DNA of 11,875 bases. It comes from Chrysiogenia bacterium (GTDB lineage Bacteria > JAGRBM01). The stretch spans positions 1 through 11,875 of the forward strand of contig JAGRBM010000186.1 of the NCBI GenBank assembly GCA_020434085.1, written 5' to 3'. How positions within the stretch are numbered: the first letter of the stretch is position 1; the number at the start of each line of letters is the position of its first letter. Position numbers and translations under genes: made by a program. The notes under the pieces were generated by a model, which worked only from the letters and a program-made list of their open reading frames with translations, was not told where the DNA came from and made no database searches. Positions 1 to 6,412 of this stretch are shown here, piece after piece.

Positions 1-334
1 CGATGACCTTGTCCTGCTCGACGTCGTAGAGGCTGAGCATGCGCTGCGCCTTGGTGGCGACGTTGATCCGGGTAAAGGCGATCATCGTGCGCGCGGGATT
101 CCAGTGGGGCTCAAAGGCGAAGGACGCCACCTTCGCAAGGGCCGCCGCATCCTCTTTCTCTTCCTCCGTTTGCTTCTGCGGCTCGGCATCGGGGTCGACG
201 CGTACGATGTCCATGCGCTCGGCATCGACGAAGGTCAGCACCAGTTGCCGGGGCGCCGAGGCGCAGGCGCCCAGTGCAAGGCCGAGCACCGCCGCCAGGA
301 GGGAGATCCGGATCGATTGCATGGAAGTCATCAT
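1..334 (-). CDS. Lipoprotein with TolB/WD40-like propeller start (partial, 3' end outside window)
   Basis: Reading the minus strand from an ATG at 334 gives about 111 residues, open to the window edge. Residues 1-24 form a signal peptide: short N-terminus with one Arg, hydrophobic core LLAAVLGLALG, then lipobox LGAC with Cys24 as the expected lipidation site. A charged linker follows, with a QKQTEEEKED stretch. The visible end reads HWNPARTMIAFTR and then LSLYDV, the pattern of a TolB/PD40 beta-propeller blade (family HxSPDGxxIAFxS...LYxxD). It is probably an exported lipoprotein with a beta-propeller; its function is unknown. Two alternative ATG codons lie nearby (331 and 322), and none has a good Shine-Dalgarno sequence, so the exact start is uncertain. 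The 5' leader contains the hairpin array at 425-581. The reading frame and lipobox are seen directly; the propeller call is an inference from one blade. Confidence 0.75.
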   Translation of the reverse strand, partial: MMTSMQSIRISLLAAVLGLALGACASAPRQLVLTFVDAERMDIVRVDPDAEPQKQTEEEKEDAAALAKVASFAFEPHWNPARTMIAFTRINVATKAQRMLSLYDVEQDKVI

Positions 335-424
335 CGCGCCGCGATGGTAGTGCGTGAGCAAGCCCAGAGAAAATGAGAGGGAGAGAAAGGCGAAGGGCTG
401 CCTGTGCGGGAGGCCTGCTCGGCC

Positions 425-481
425 AAGCGCCCGCTTGCGCGGGAGCCTTGATAGACGAAGGGCCCGCTTGCGCGAGCCCTT
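425..481 (-). repeat. REP-like doublet: two tandem GCAA-tetraloop hairpins
   Basis: Two imperfect copies lie head to tail, read on the minus strand. Copy at 458-481: AAGGGCTCGC, loop GCAA, GCGGGCCCTT, a 10-bp stem with a single T-G wobble. Copy at 425-449: AAGGCTCCCGC, GCAA, GCGGGCGCTT, with one bulge and one mismatch. Both share the core CGCGCAAGCGGGC, spaced 33 bp apart, with linker CGTCTATC. An outer inverted repeat GGCCAAG (421-427) / CTTGGCC (479-485) could enclose both. The T-G wobble means the minus-strand RNA folds better than the plus. Both flanking genes point away, so these are not ordinary gene terminators. They resemble repetitive extragenic palindromes, though no other full copy is visible here. 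Confidence 0.6.
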
Positions 482-510
482 GGCCTTGGGAAGAGGGGAG
501 TTTTTAGGGG

Positions 511-556
511 GGCAAGGCCTCACAACCGAAGGGAGGGGGGGCCATGAGACCTTGCC
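511..556 (-). other. Imperfect 12-bp inverted repeat (RNA hairpin candidate)
   Basis: GGCAAGGCCTCA at 511-522 and TGAGACCTTGCC at 545-556 are inverted copies with one difference. On the minus-strand RNA the mismatch becomes a U-G wobble, so all 12 positions can pair around a 22-nt loop. It sits next to the REP-like doublet and another hairpin at 559-581. Together they would give four consecutive stem-loops on a minus-strand transcript toward the lipoprotein gene. The function is unknown; an untranslated leader or small RNA is possible. Confidence 0.45.
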
Positions 557-558
557 TA

Positions 559-581
559 GCCCCGAAGAAAATCCTCGGGGC
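559..581. other. 7-bp perfect inverted repeat in intergenic region
   Basis: GCCCCGA (559-565) and TCGGGGC (575-581) pair perfectly around a 9-nt loop. No T-run follows on either strand, so it does not look like an intrinsic terminator. It is the fourth hairpin of the cluster that starts at 425. Confidence 0.4.
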
Positions 582-735
582 CAACTCTGCCATCAGATAG
601 AGCAAGTCACGTACCACGAAGCATTTTTCGCTGGGATAAAATGATATTTACTGTGATTTCGAGGGCTTAGTGACTTAACGCGATGCAGAATTTTTGAGGT
701 TGCCCCGACGCCGAGAGGGCAATTTCGTCAGTATT

Positions 736-939
736 TTGGACAAATCTGGCTGCTACCTGTCAAGCCATTGGCAAAGGCCCCACTCCTGCCCCAGACCCCA
801 TCGGAGGTCCTACATAACTGCACGTTATTATTGACATATCTGGCACTTTGTCAGATCACGCCAAATTTACCGACGGGCGAGTTCCCTGCCAAAAAGCGTC
901 AGTGAGGGGCATTCAGCCATAACATTGGACACATTTGGC
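736..939 (+). promoter_or_regulatory. Three phased 15-bp direct repeats upstream of nfeD
   Basis: Copies: TTGGACAAATCTGGC (736-750), ATTGACATATCTGGC (830-844) and TTGGACACATTTGGC (925-939). The first differs from the second at three positions and from the third at two. Start-to-start spacing is 94 and 95 bp, near nine turns of B-DNA, so all copies would face the same side of the helix. Copy 2 contains a perfect TTGACA and overlaps inverted repeats TGACA/TGTCA and ATCTG/CAGAT (832-856). These are candidate regulator-binding sites; the regulator is unknown. Confidence 0.45.
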
Positions 940-951
940 AAGTGCCTTGCG
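936..951 (+). promoter_or_regulatory. Sigma-54-like -24/-12 element candidate
   Basis: TGGCAAGTGCCTTGCG has the GG-N10-GC arrangement of sigma-54 promoters (family consensus TGGCAC-N5-TTGCW) and overlaps the third 15-bp repeat. Transcription would begin near 962, about 97 bp before the nfeD ATG. A match of this quality can arise by chance in GC-rich DNA, so it is a candidate only. Confidence 0.25.
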
Positions 952-1026
952 CCATCTGTCGGCACCGGGCCCCGCAAAATCGGACGCCCCGATTCTGCCC
1001 CCGGCACCCGGGCTCGCGCTATGATT

Positions 1027-1052
1027 TCTCCGACCTTGCGAGTATTCGGAGA
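1027..1052 (+). promoter_or_regulatory. Hairpin sequestering the nfeD ribosome-binding site
   Basis: TCTCCGA (1027-1033) is the exact inverse of TCGGAGA (1046-1052), with a 12-nt loop. The right arm contains the GGAGA of the Shine-Dalgarno sequence (GGAGAG, 1048-1053), five bases before the ATG at 1059. A folded leader would therefore mask ribosome binding. Confidence 0.4.
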
Positions 1053-1058
1053 GTCGTG

Positions 1059-2513
1059 ATGACTACGCCCACCCGCTCCGCCGGAAATGCCCGCAGCGCC
1101 CGTCTCGGGATGGCGCAACTTCTGGCGATGCTCGCCCTCGCGTTGGCGGTCCCCGCCCTCTCGCTGGCACAGAGCGGCACGCCGGCCCCGGCCGGCGACG
1201 CGGGCGTCTCTGCAACCGACACCGCTCCCCGGGGCCGGGTCATCACCGGCACCATCGACGATGAGATCGGCTTCGCCACCTCCGCCTATGTCATGCGCCT
1301 CATCGAGCGCGCGGAAAAAGAGAACGCCGACGCGCTCGTGCTGGAGATCAACACCTTTGGCGGACGCGTCGATGCAGCCGTGGCCATTCGCGACGCGCTG
1401 CTCGATACAAAGGTCCCCACCGTCGCCTGGATCCACCGCCGCGCCATCAGCGCCGGCGCGCTCATTTCCTTTGCCTGCGACAAGATCGTGATCAGCCCCG
1501 GCGGCACCATGGGGGCGGCCACGCCCATTCAGATCGCGCCGGGTTCCCAGGAAGCCACGCCCGTGAGCGAGAAATACGTCTCCTACTTCCGTCAAGAGAT
1601 GCGCGCCACCGCCGAGGTCAATGGACGCGACGGCGACATCGCCGAAGCCATGGTCGACGCCGACCGCGAAGTGGCAGGCCTCTCGGAAAAGGGCAAGCTG
1701 CTCACGCTGACGACCGATACCGCCATGGAACACAAGATCGCCGACGCGATCGGTTCCTCCATGGATGAAGTGCTTACCTACCTGAAGCTGCGTGCCACGC
1801 CCGAGACCGTCGCGCGCACGTGGGCCGAAGACCTCGTCGGTTTTCTCACCAGTTCGGCGGTCTCAGGCATGCTGTTCATGGCGATGATCGCCCTTGGTTA
1901 CATGGAATATCAGGCCCCCGGCTTCGGCGCTTTCGGCTACGGTGCGATTTTGTGTTTCCTGCTGCTCTTCGGCAGTCATTACCTCGTCAACCTCGCCGGG
2001 TGGGAGGAGATGCTACTCTTCGGAGTCGGCGTGATTCTGCTGCTGGTAGAGATCTTCGTCACGCCGGGCTTCGGTGTGCTCGGCGCGCTGGGCGGGTTGA
2101 GTATTTTTGCGGCGATGGTACTGCTGCTGCTGGCCGGGGATTTCAGCGACTTCGAATTCTCCAATCCGTTTGCCGCCGACGCGGCGATGCGGGTGCTGGT
2201 CTCGACGGCGCTTTCGATCGGCATCATTCTTTTCCTGATGAGCTACCTGCCGGCAAAGAAGGCGCCCGGCGCGCTCGTACTGGCCCACGTGGAGTCGGGC
2301 GATGCGGGCTACCGCTCCCACGAACATGAGGTCACCCACGGCGATCTGGTCGGCATGGAGGGCGAGGCGCTCAGCCCGCTGCGCCCCAGCGGGCGCGCGC
2401 GCCTGAATGGGCGGCGCGTCGATGTCGAGAGCGAGGGCGAATTCATCGACAAGGGTGATCGGGTGCGCGTCTTGCGTGTGCAACCCGGAAAAGTCATCGT
2501 ACGCAAGGTCTGA
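1059..2513 (+). CDS. nfeD: NfeD family membrane-bound serine protease (long form)
   Basis: This 484-aa protein has the full NfeD1a architecture. Residues 1-38 form a signal peptide (basic start, then MAQLLAMLALALAVPALSLAQ). Residues about 61-240 form a ClpP/SppA-class domain with the catalytic serine in RRAISAGA (Ser131) and the general-base lysine in SEKYVSYF (Lys172). The Ser-Lys spacing of 41 equals that of the archaeal homolog PH1510 (S97-K138). About four or five membrane helices span residues 263-396, and a C-terminal OB-fold NfeD domain covers about 426-484. NfeD proteases are reported to cleave membrane partners of the stomatin/flotillin family, which fits the floA gene two genes downstream. 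The ATG at 1059 is chosen because GGAGAG precedes it by five bases and the signal peptide starts right after; an upstream in-frame ATG (942) would add 39 residues of non-signal sequence. Confidence 0.92.
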   Translation: MTTPTRSAGNARSARLGMAQLLAMLALALAVPALSLAQSGTPAPAGDAGVSATDTAPRGRVITGTIDDEIGFATSAYVMRLIERAEKENADALVLEINTFGGRVDAAVAIRDALLDTKVPTVAWIHRRAISAGALISFACDKIVISPGGTMGAATPIQIAPGSQEATPVSEKYVSYFRQEMRATAEVNGRDGDIAEAMVDADREVAGLSEKGKLLTLTTDTAMEHKIADAIGSSMDEVLTYLKLRATPETVARTWAEDLVGFLTSSAVSGMLFMAMIALGYMEYQAPGFGAFGYGAILCFLLLFGSHYLVNLAGWEEMLLFGVGVILLLVEIFVTPGFGVLGALGGLSIFAAMVLLLLAGDFSDFEFSNPFAADAAMRVLVSTALSIGIILFLMSYLPAKKAPGALVLAHVESGDAGYRSHEHEVTHGDLVGMEGEALSPLRPSGRARLNGRRVDVESEGEFIDKGDRVRVLRVQPGKVIVRKV

Positions 2514-2533
2514 AACGGGAGAACATCGACGAC

Positions 2534-3043
2534 ATGCCTGAAGGTCTGCTGCCAATCATCTCGCTGCTGGTGCTGGCTTACCTGCTCCTGCTGGCCGAGC
2601 TGTTTGTACCCGGCGGCATTCTGGGGATCATCGGGTTCGGCCTGATCGTCTACGCGGTCACGCTGGCATTCGAGATCAGCACTTACTGGGGCGTGGGCAC
2701 GATTCTCTTCAGCCTGTTCGTCACCATCGCCGGCGTCGTGGCCTTTGCGCGCTCCAAGACCGCGCGCCGGCTCATGCTCTCGGACACCGACGGGAAGACC
2801 TGGAAATCCTCGGCCGAGGAGCTCCCGGAGTTGCTCGGAAAGACCGGCGTTACGGTCTCGAAGCTGCGCCCGGCGGGCGTGGCCGATTTCGGCGGCGTTC
2901 GCGTCGATGTGATTTCCGACAGCGAATTTCTGGAGGCAGGCACCCCCATCCGGGTTTGCCTCGTCGAGGGCAATCGTGTTGTCGTGGAAGCCGCGGAAGC
3001 TCTAGCCCCCGAGGGCGAGACGTCCGCAACCGGGGGTGCCTGA
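2534..3043 (+). CDS. NfeD family protein, short membrane form with OB-fold
   Basis: The 169-aa product has an N-terminal membrane part (LLPIISLLVLAYLLLLAELF, then GGILGIIGFGLIVYAVTLAF and a third helix near residues 52-72). A basic segment (ARSKTARRL) follows, then a C-terminal OB-fold of NfeD type from about residue 100 (LLGKTGVTVSKLRPAG...FGGVRVDVISDSEFLEAGTPIRV). It lacks the protease domain, matching the NfeD1b class that often accompanies flotillins. It lies 20 bases after nfeD, with GGGAGA at 2517-2522 as its Shine-Dalgarno at a somewhat long 11-base spacing, so it is almost surely cotranscribed. The role is inferred: a membrane partner or scaffold of the FloA complex. The acidic tail after residue 155 looks unstructured. 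Confidence 0.85.
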   Translation: MPEGLLPIISLLVLAYLLLLAELFVPGGILGIIGFGLIVYAVTLAFEISTYWGVGTILFSLFVTIAGVVAFARSKTARRLMLSDTDGKTWKSSAEELPELLGKTGVTVSKLRPAGVADFGGVRVDVISDSEFLEAGTPIRVCLVEGNRVVVEAAEALAPEGETSATGGA

Positions 3044-3071
3044 GAAGAGGCGCCTGAAAAGAGTAACAACC

Positions 3072-3095
3072 GCGCCCGCATGAAATGACGGGCGC
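3072..3095 (+). promoter_or_regulatory. Intercistronic hairpin before floA
   Basis: GCGCCCG (3072-3078) and CGGGCGC (3089-3095) pair perfectly over seven bases with a 10-nt loop, in the 84-nt gap between the short nfeD gene and floA. No T-run follows. It could be a processing or mRNA-stability element, or tune the ratio of floA to nfeD. A second small dyad, ACTCC (3106-3110) with GGAGT (3119-3123), covers the floA Shine-Dalgarno itself. Confidence 0.4.
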
Positions 3096-3127
3096 ACAAC
3101 TTCGCACTCCAAAGAGGGGGAGTCATC

Positions 3128-4114
3128 ATGGCCCCGGCACTGATCGGTTTGTTCATCGGAATCTTCGCGTTCTTTTTTATCTTCAGTTACCTGATCCCGC
3201 TTCGCCTGTGGCTGGCCGCGTGGTTCAGCGGTGCCTACGTTCCGCTCAGCGCGCTGATCGGGATGCGCTTCCGCCGCGTGCCGCCCAAGGTGGTGGTCGA
3301 ACCGCGCATCAGTGCAATCAAGGCAGGGCTGCAGATGCCCAGTTCCGCGCTCGAAGCGCACTTCCTGGCCGGCGGCAATGTCTACAACGTCGTCAACGCC
3401 CTCATCAGCGCCGACAAGGCCGGCATCAAGCTGACCTTTGAACGTGCGGCCGCCATCGACCTGGCCGGGCGCGACGTGCTCGAGGCCGTGAAGATGAGCG
3501 TCAATCCCAAGGTCATCACCACCCCGGTGGTAGCCGCCGTGGCCAAGGACGGCATCCAGCTCAAGGCCATCAGCCGCGTCACCGTGCGCGCGAACATCGA
3601 CCGCCTGGTGGGCGGCGCCGGCGAGGAAACCATCATGGCCCGCGTGGGCGAGGGAATCGTGACCACGATTGGTTCGGCCGATTCCCACAAACGCGTGCTG
3701 GAAAACCCCGATCTGATCTCCAAGCGGGTGCTGGAGAAGGGCCTCGACTCGGGCACCGCTTTCGAGATTCTCTCCATCGACATCGCCGATGTGGATGTGG
3801 GCAAGAACATTGGCGCCGAGCTGCAGACCGACCAGGCCGAGGCCGACAAGAAGGTCGCCCAGGCCAAGGCCGAGTCGCGCCGCGCGATGGCCGTCGCCGA
3901 AGAGCAGGAAATGAAGGCGCGCGCGCAGGAGATGAAGGCCAAGCTCATCGAGGCCGAAGCGCAAGTGCCGCTGGCCATGGCCGAGGCCTTCCGCAGCGGC
4001 AATCTGGGGATCATGGACTACTACCGGATGAAGAATGTCGCCGCCGACACCAGCATGCGGCAGTCCATCTCCGACCAGAGCACAAAGCAGACGAACAAGC
4101 CTGAAGGCGAATAG
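3128..4114 (+). CDS. floA: Flotillin-like protein FloA (UPF0365/YqfA family)
   Basis: The 328-aa product matches the FloA/YqfA family along its whole length. A membrane-inserted hydrophobic segment lies at residues 4-40 ([21 protein letters not shown]). The family block [14 protein letters not shown] follows, then the SPFH/PHB-like region with hallmark strings [46 protein letters not shown] and [21 protein letters not shown]. The C-terminal coiled coil is rich in Ala, Glu and Lys (about 235-290) and ends in the family motif [11 protein letters not shown]. Flotillins oligomerise in the membrane and organise functional microdomains. In Bacillus the equivalent gene sits in an operon with nfeD (yqeZ-yqfA-yqfB, sigma-W controlled), as here with two NfeD genes upstream. 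A strong GAGGGGGAG (3114-3122) precedes the ATG by five bases. Confidence 0.96.
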   Translation: MAPALIGLFIGIFAFFFIFSYLIPLRLWLAAWFSGAYVPLSALIGMRFRRVPPKVVVEPRISAIKAGLQMPSSALEAHFLAGGNVYNVVNALISADKAGIKLTFERAAAIDLAGRDVLEAVKMSVNPKVITTPVVAAVAKDGIQLKAISRVTVRANIDRLVGGAGEETIMARVGEGIVTTIGSADSHKRVLENPDLISKRVLEKGLDSGTAFEILSIDIADVDVGKNIGAELQTDQAEADKKVAQAKAESRRAMAVAEEQEMKARAQEMKAKLIEAEAQVPLAMAEAFRSGNLGIMDYYRMKNVAADTSMRQSISDQSTKQTNKPEGE

Positions 4115-4123
4115 GTCCGCACC

Positions 4124-4687
4124 ATGAGCACGGAGCTTTTCCAACGCGCCGACGTCGACTGGATCCCGCTGGTCATCTTTGTCCTGTGGGCTCTGAGCGG
4201 CCTGTTCGGCAACAAGAAGCGCAAGCAACGACGCGAGGAAGAGGCGGGGGAGATTCCCCCGCCTCGCCAGCGCACCGAACAGGTCGAACGCGGCGGCGCC
4301 AACACCGAGTTGCAGGAAGTCCTTCGTGAGATTGAGCGTGACCTGGGACTCGAGCCCGCGAAGCGCGCCCCGCGCGTGCCCGAGCCCCTGCCGGAAGAGC
4401 CGCGGGGCCCCTGGCATGCGGCACCCTCTCCCACGAAGGCCGGAGAACAGCGCTCCCGCGCGCTTCATCGCAGGGGGGCCATGCCCGAGCGCGAGAGGCA
4501 CGTCGACCTTGAAGAGCGCGTGCACATTCACGACGAATCGTCGGCACACCTGCAGCGGCGCGAGTCACGCTCAAGGCTGACCAGCTCGCTGCTGGGCGAT
4601 CTCACCGGCGGCGGAGCGAACCTTCAAAAGGCCATTCTGCTGCAGGAAATCCTCGGCCCGCCGGTCTCCCTGCGAGATCTCGACTAG
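4124..4687 (+). CDS. Unrecognised single-pass membrane protein of the nfeD-floA operon
   Basis: The 187-aa product is not one I recognise. One membrane helix near the N-terminus (residues about 13-29, WIPLVIFVLWALSGLFG) is followed at once by a strongly basic stop-transfer stretch (NKKRKQRREEE), so most of the chain should be cytoplasmic. The middle is charged, Pro-rich and probably disordered, with an acidic/basic heptad-like piece around 60-75. The C-terminus (about 160-187) looks like a folded helix, GANLQKAILLQEILGPP followed by VSLRD. From memory, similar Leu-rich EILGPP tails end small membrane proteins in other bacteria, but I cannot verify this. It begins nine bases after the floA stop with only a weak ribosome-binding site, suggesting translational coupling. 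Its place as last gene of the operon suggests a FloA/NfeD partner. Confidence 0.75.
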   Translation: MSTELFQRADVDWIPLVIFVLWALSGLFGNKKRKQRREEEAGEIPPPRQRTEQVERGGANTELQEVLREIERDLGLEPAKRAPRVPEPLPEEPRGPWHAAPSPTKAGEQRSRALHRRGAMPERERHVDLEERVHIHDESSAHLQRRESRSRLTSSLLGDLTGGGANLQKAILLQEILGPPVSLRDLD

Positions 4688-5250
4688 GCGCCCGATACGC
4701 CCACAAGATTTCTGTATTGATTTCGAACGTCGGCAAGAAAGCGCTCGCGGGCCCCCTGTGAGCCAAGCGCGAATTCCTCCACGATCGGCAGGTCGGGCAG
4801 CGCCCGCTGCACTTCGCGCACAAAGAATCCGCTTGTCAGCTCCCCCGATTCTGCTCCGTTCACGATCAGCGAAGCGCTCCCCAGGGCGCAGCTCGGCGAT
4901 TTGCTCTTGGTAATCAGACCGCAGACCCCTGCGTCCATCAGCGCCCGCGCCCGTCTTTGTGCGAACGCATCCATGGCTTGCGTCAGGTCCCGCCGGGACT
5001 CGACCCCCAACAGCCGCTGCTCGCCCGAGACGAGTTCGATCTCGATTGGCTCACGCGGGACGCCAAGACCCAGCTCCACCTCGGGGCACACGCTCACCCA
5101 CGTAACGAACTGCCCCAGCCAGGCAAGCCACTGCCCGCCACGCTTGTGCCCGCCGTCATAGCGGACGCTCTCGCCCAGCAGGCAGGCCGAGATCGCCACC
5201 GGCGGGCGCACGCTTGCCCAGTTGATTGCCGCGCCGGAGAATTCGTCCAC
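4684..5250 (-). CDS. DUF523 family protein (2-thiouracil desulfurase TudS-like)
   Basis: The 188-aa product has the DUF523 hallmarks: ISACLLGESVRYDGGHK near the N-terminus, VCPEVELGLGVPRE, and KSKSPSCALG. Cys23, Cys55 and Cys121 fall at the three positions that bind a [4Fe-4S] cluster in characterised TudS desulfurases, which remove sulfur from thiolated uracil. A fourth cysteine, Cys110, is not a usual ligand. The length is that of stand-alone DUF523 proteins, without the DUF1722 extension some have. The start codon is GTG at 5250, only five bases after the stop of the upstream epimerase gene, so translation is probably coupled; AAGGG lies about nine bases before it. Its stop codon shares CTAG with the stop of the convergent gene ending at 4687. 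The family call is firm; the exact substrate is an inference. Confidence 0.88.
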   Translation of the reverse strand: MDEFSGAAINWASVRPPVAISACLLGESVRYDGGHKRGGQWLAWLGQFVTWVSVCPEVELGLGVPREPIEIELVSGEQRLLGVESRRDLTQAMDAFAQRRARALMDAGVCGLITKSKSPSCALGSASLIVNGAESGELTSGFFVREVQRALPDLPIVEEFALGSQGARERFLADVRNQYRNLVGVSGA

Positions 5251-5255
5251 GCTTG

Positions 5256-6161
5256 CTAGCCCTTGAGCGCCGCGCGAAGGCAGGGTTCGAGTTCCGGGTA
5301 TTTGAATTCGTATCCCGCCGCCTGAAGCGCGGCCGGGTAGATGCGGCTGCTGACCAACAGCATTTCGTTGGCCTTCTCGGCGCCGAAAGCGAGCTTCGCC
5401 AGCGGCCCCGGCATGGGGAAGATCGTCGGGCGACCCAGCACGCGGCCCAGCGTCTTGGTGAATTCGCGGTTCGTAACCGGCGAGGGGGCGGTCGCATTGG
5501 CGGGGCCCGAGAAGTCCTCATGGCTTACTGCGAAGCGGATCGCCCCGACCACGTCGTCCAGGCTCACCCAGGACATGTACTGCCTGCCCGAGGCAATGAC
5601 GCCCCCGAGGCCCATCTTGAAGGGCGTCACCATCTTCGGCAGGGCCCCACCGGCCCGGTCCATCACCACGCCGATGCGCAGGTTCACCACCCGGATCCCC
5701 TTCTCTCGCGCCGGCGCGGTCTCAGCCTCCCAGGCCTGGCAGAGCTCGGCGAAGAAGCCCTTGCCCGCACCGCTGCCCTCCTCGAGGCGTTCTTCCCCGC
5801 GGTCGCCGTAATAGCCAATGGCCGAGGCGCTCACCCAGACTTTCGGCGGGTCTTTGAGTCCCGCGAGTGCTCCGGCCAGCAGCCGGGTGCCGTCGATGCG
5901 GCTCGACCACATCCGCTGCTTCTTGTCCTCGCTCCAGCGCCCTTCGCCTACATTGTCTCCGGCCAGGTGAACCACCGCATCAACGCCTTCGAGTTTATCG
6001 GCCTCGATCTCTCCGGTGACCGGATTCCAGTAAACGCCACTCGATTTTTCCGTTGCCTTCCGAACCATGGACACGACTTCCCAGCCATCGGCCGCGAACG
6101 ATCCGGCCACGGCTGAACCGACCAGTCCGGATGCCCCTGTTATCGCGATTCGCTTGCTCAT
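5256..6161 (-). CDS. TIGR01777 family NAD(P)-binding epimerase (YfcH-like)
   Basis: The 301-aa protein is an atypical short-chain dehydrogenase/epimerase of the TIGR01777/YfcH group. It has the dinucleotide-binding GASGLVG at residues 9-15, the family signature VYWNPVTGEIE (43-53), HLAGDNVGEGRW (65-76), the active-site region VSASAIGYYGDRG (110-122), and MSWVSLDDVVGAI (196-208). The C-terminal 50 residues match the DUF1731 tail (GRPTIFPMPGPLAKLAFG...). Family length is about 300 residues, so it is complete. The substrate is unknown for the whole group. An excellent Shine-Dalgarno, AGGAGGG, sits three bases before the ATG at 6161. It is the first gene of a two-gene operon with the DUF523 gene and is transcribed divergently from the XRE regulator across a 382-bp gap. 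Confidence 0.92.
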   Translation of the reverse strand: MSKRIAITGASGLVGSAVAGSFAADGWEVVSMVRKATEKSSGVYWNPVTGEIEADKLEGVDAVVHLAGDNVGEGRWSEDKKQRMWSSRIDGTRLLAGALAGLKDPPKVWVSASAIGYYGDRGEERLEEGSGAGKGFFAELCQAWEAETAPAREKGIRVVNLRIGVVMDRAGGALPKMVTPFKMGLGGVIASGRQYMSWVSLDDVVGAIRFAVSHEDFSGPANATAPSPVTNREFTKTLGRVLGRPTIFPMPGPLAKLAFGAEKANEMLLVSSRIYPAALQAAGYEFKYPELEPCLRAALKG

Positions 6162-6412
6162 TTTCCCTCCTGATTCGGCAATCGCTTGCCGGTCAAACTA
6201 ATGTTTATTTCAGAGGCGCGCCCCGACCGGCCCCACGCGAGCGGTTTTTCAGCCCACCGACCGGTGACTCATTTCCGATCCAGCTCCAAAAAGATTGTAA
6301 CATCGGAAAGCCGCTTTTTTTGCCTGTTTCCGTGGCCCTATGCCCCCAAATCGCTGCACACCCAAGGTGTCTCACAATCGGACGCGATCCGCACTGCTCA
6401 ATTCGCTACATT

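Larger units (their letters stand above)
335..1058. other. Long divergent intergenic region without a credible gene
   Basis: This 724-bp gap separates the minus-strand lipoprotein from the plus-strand nfeD operon. No reading frame in it has plausible protein composition. The left part (400-585) is GC-rich and hairpin-rich. The part from about 600 to 940 is distinctly more AT-rich than the genes around it and carries the repeated 15-mers at 736, 830 and 925. It must hold promoters for both flanking genes. Confidence 0.7.

Noticed and set aside
39-350. Plus-strand open frames at the left edge
   Set aside because: The minus strand there encodes a signal peptide with a perfect lipobox and a propeller-like end, which is far more convincing.
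354-644. 96-codon plus-strand open frame in the first intergenic region
   Set aside because: It is Arg/Gly-rich, runs through the palindromic repeats and has no ribosome-binding site.
700-722. TTGCCC/GGGCAA inverted repeat followed by TTT
   Set aside because: The stem is only six bases with a short T-run, and no plus-strand gene lies upstream to terminate.
867-1733. 288-codon minus-strand open frame over the nfeD start
   Set aside because: It is antisense to the catalytic domain of NfeD, with Gly/Arg/Asp-rich composition and no motifs.
3002-4549. 515-codon minus-strand open frame over floA
   Set aside because: It is a shadow of the FloA coding strand, which matches its family throughout. 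The antisense product is low-complexity Leu/Gly/His-rich sequence.
6301-6340. CGGAAA/TTTCCG pair around a T-tract
   Set aside because: Six-base arms with a long loop in divergent DNA, with no gene to terminate on the plus strand.
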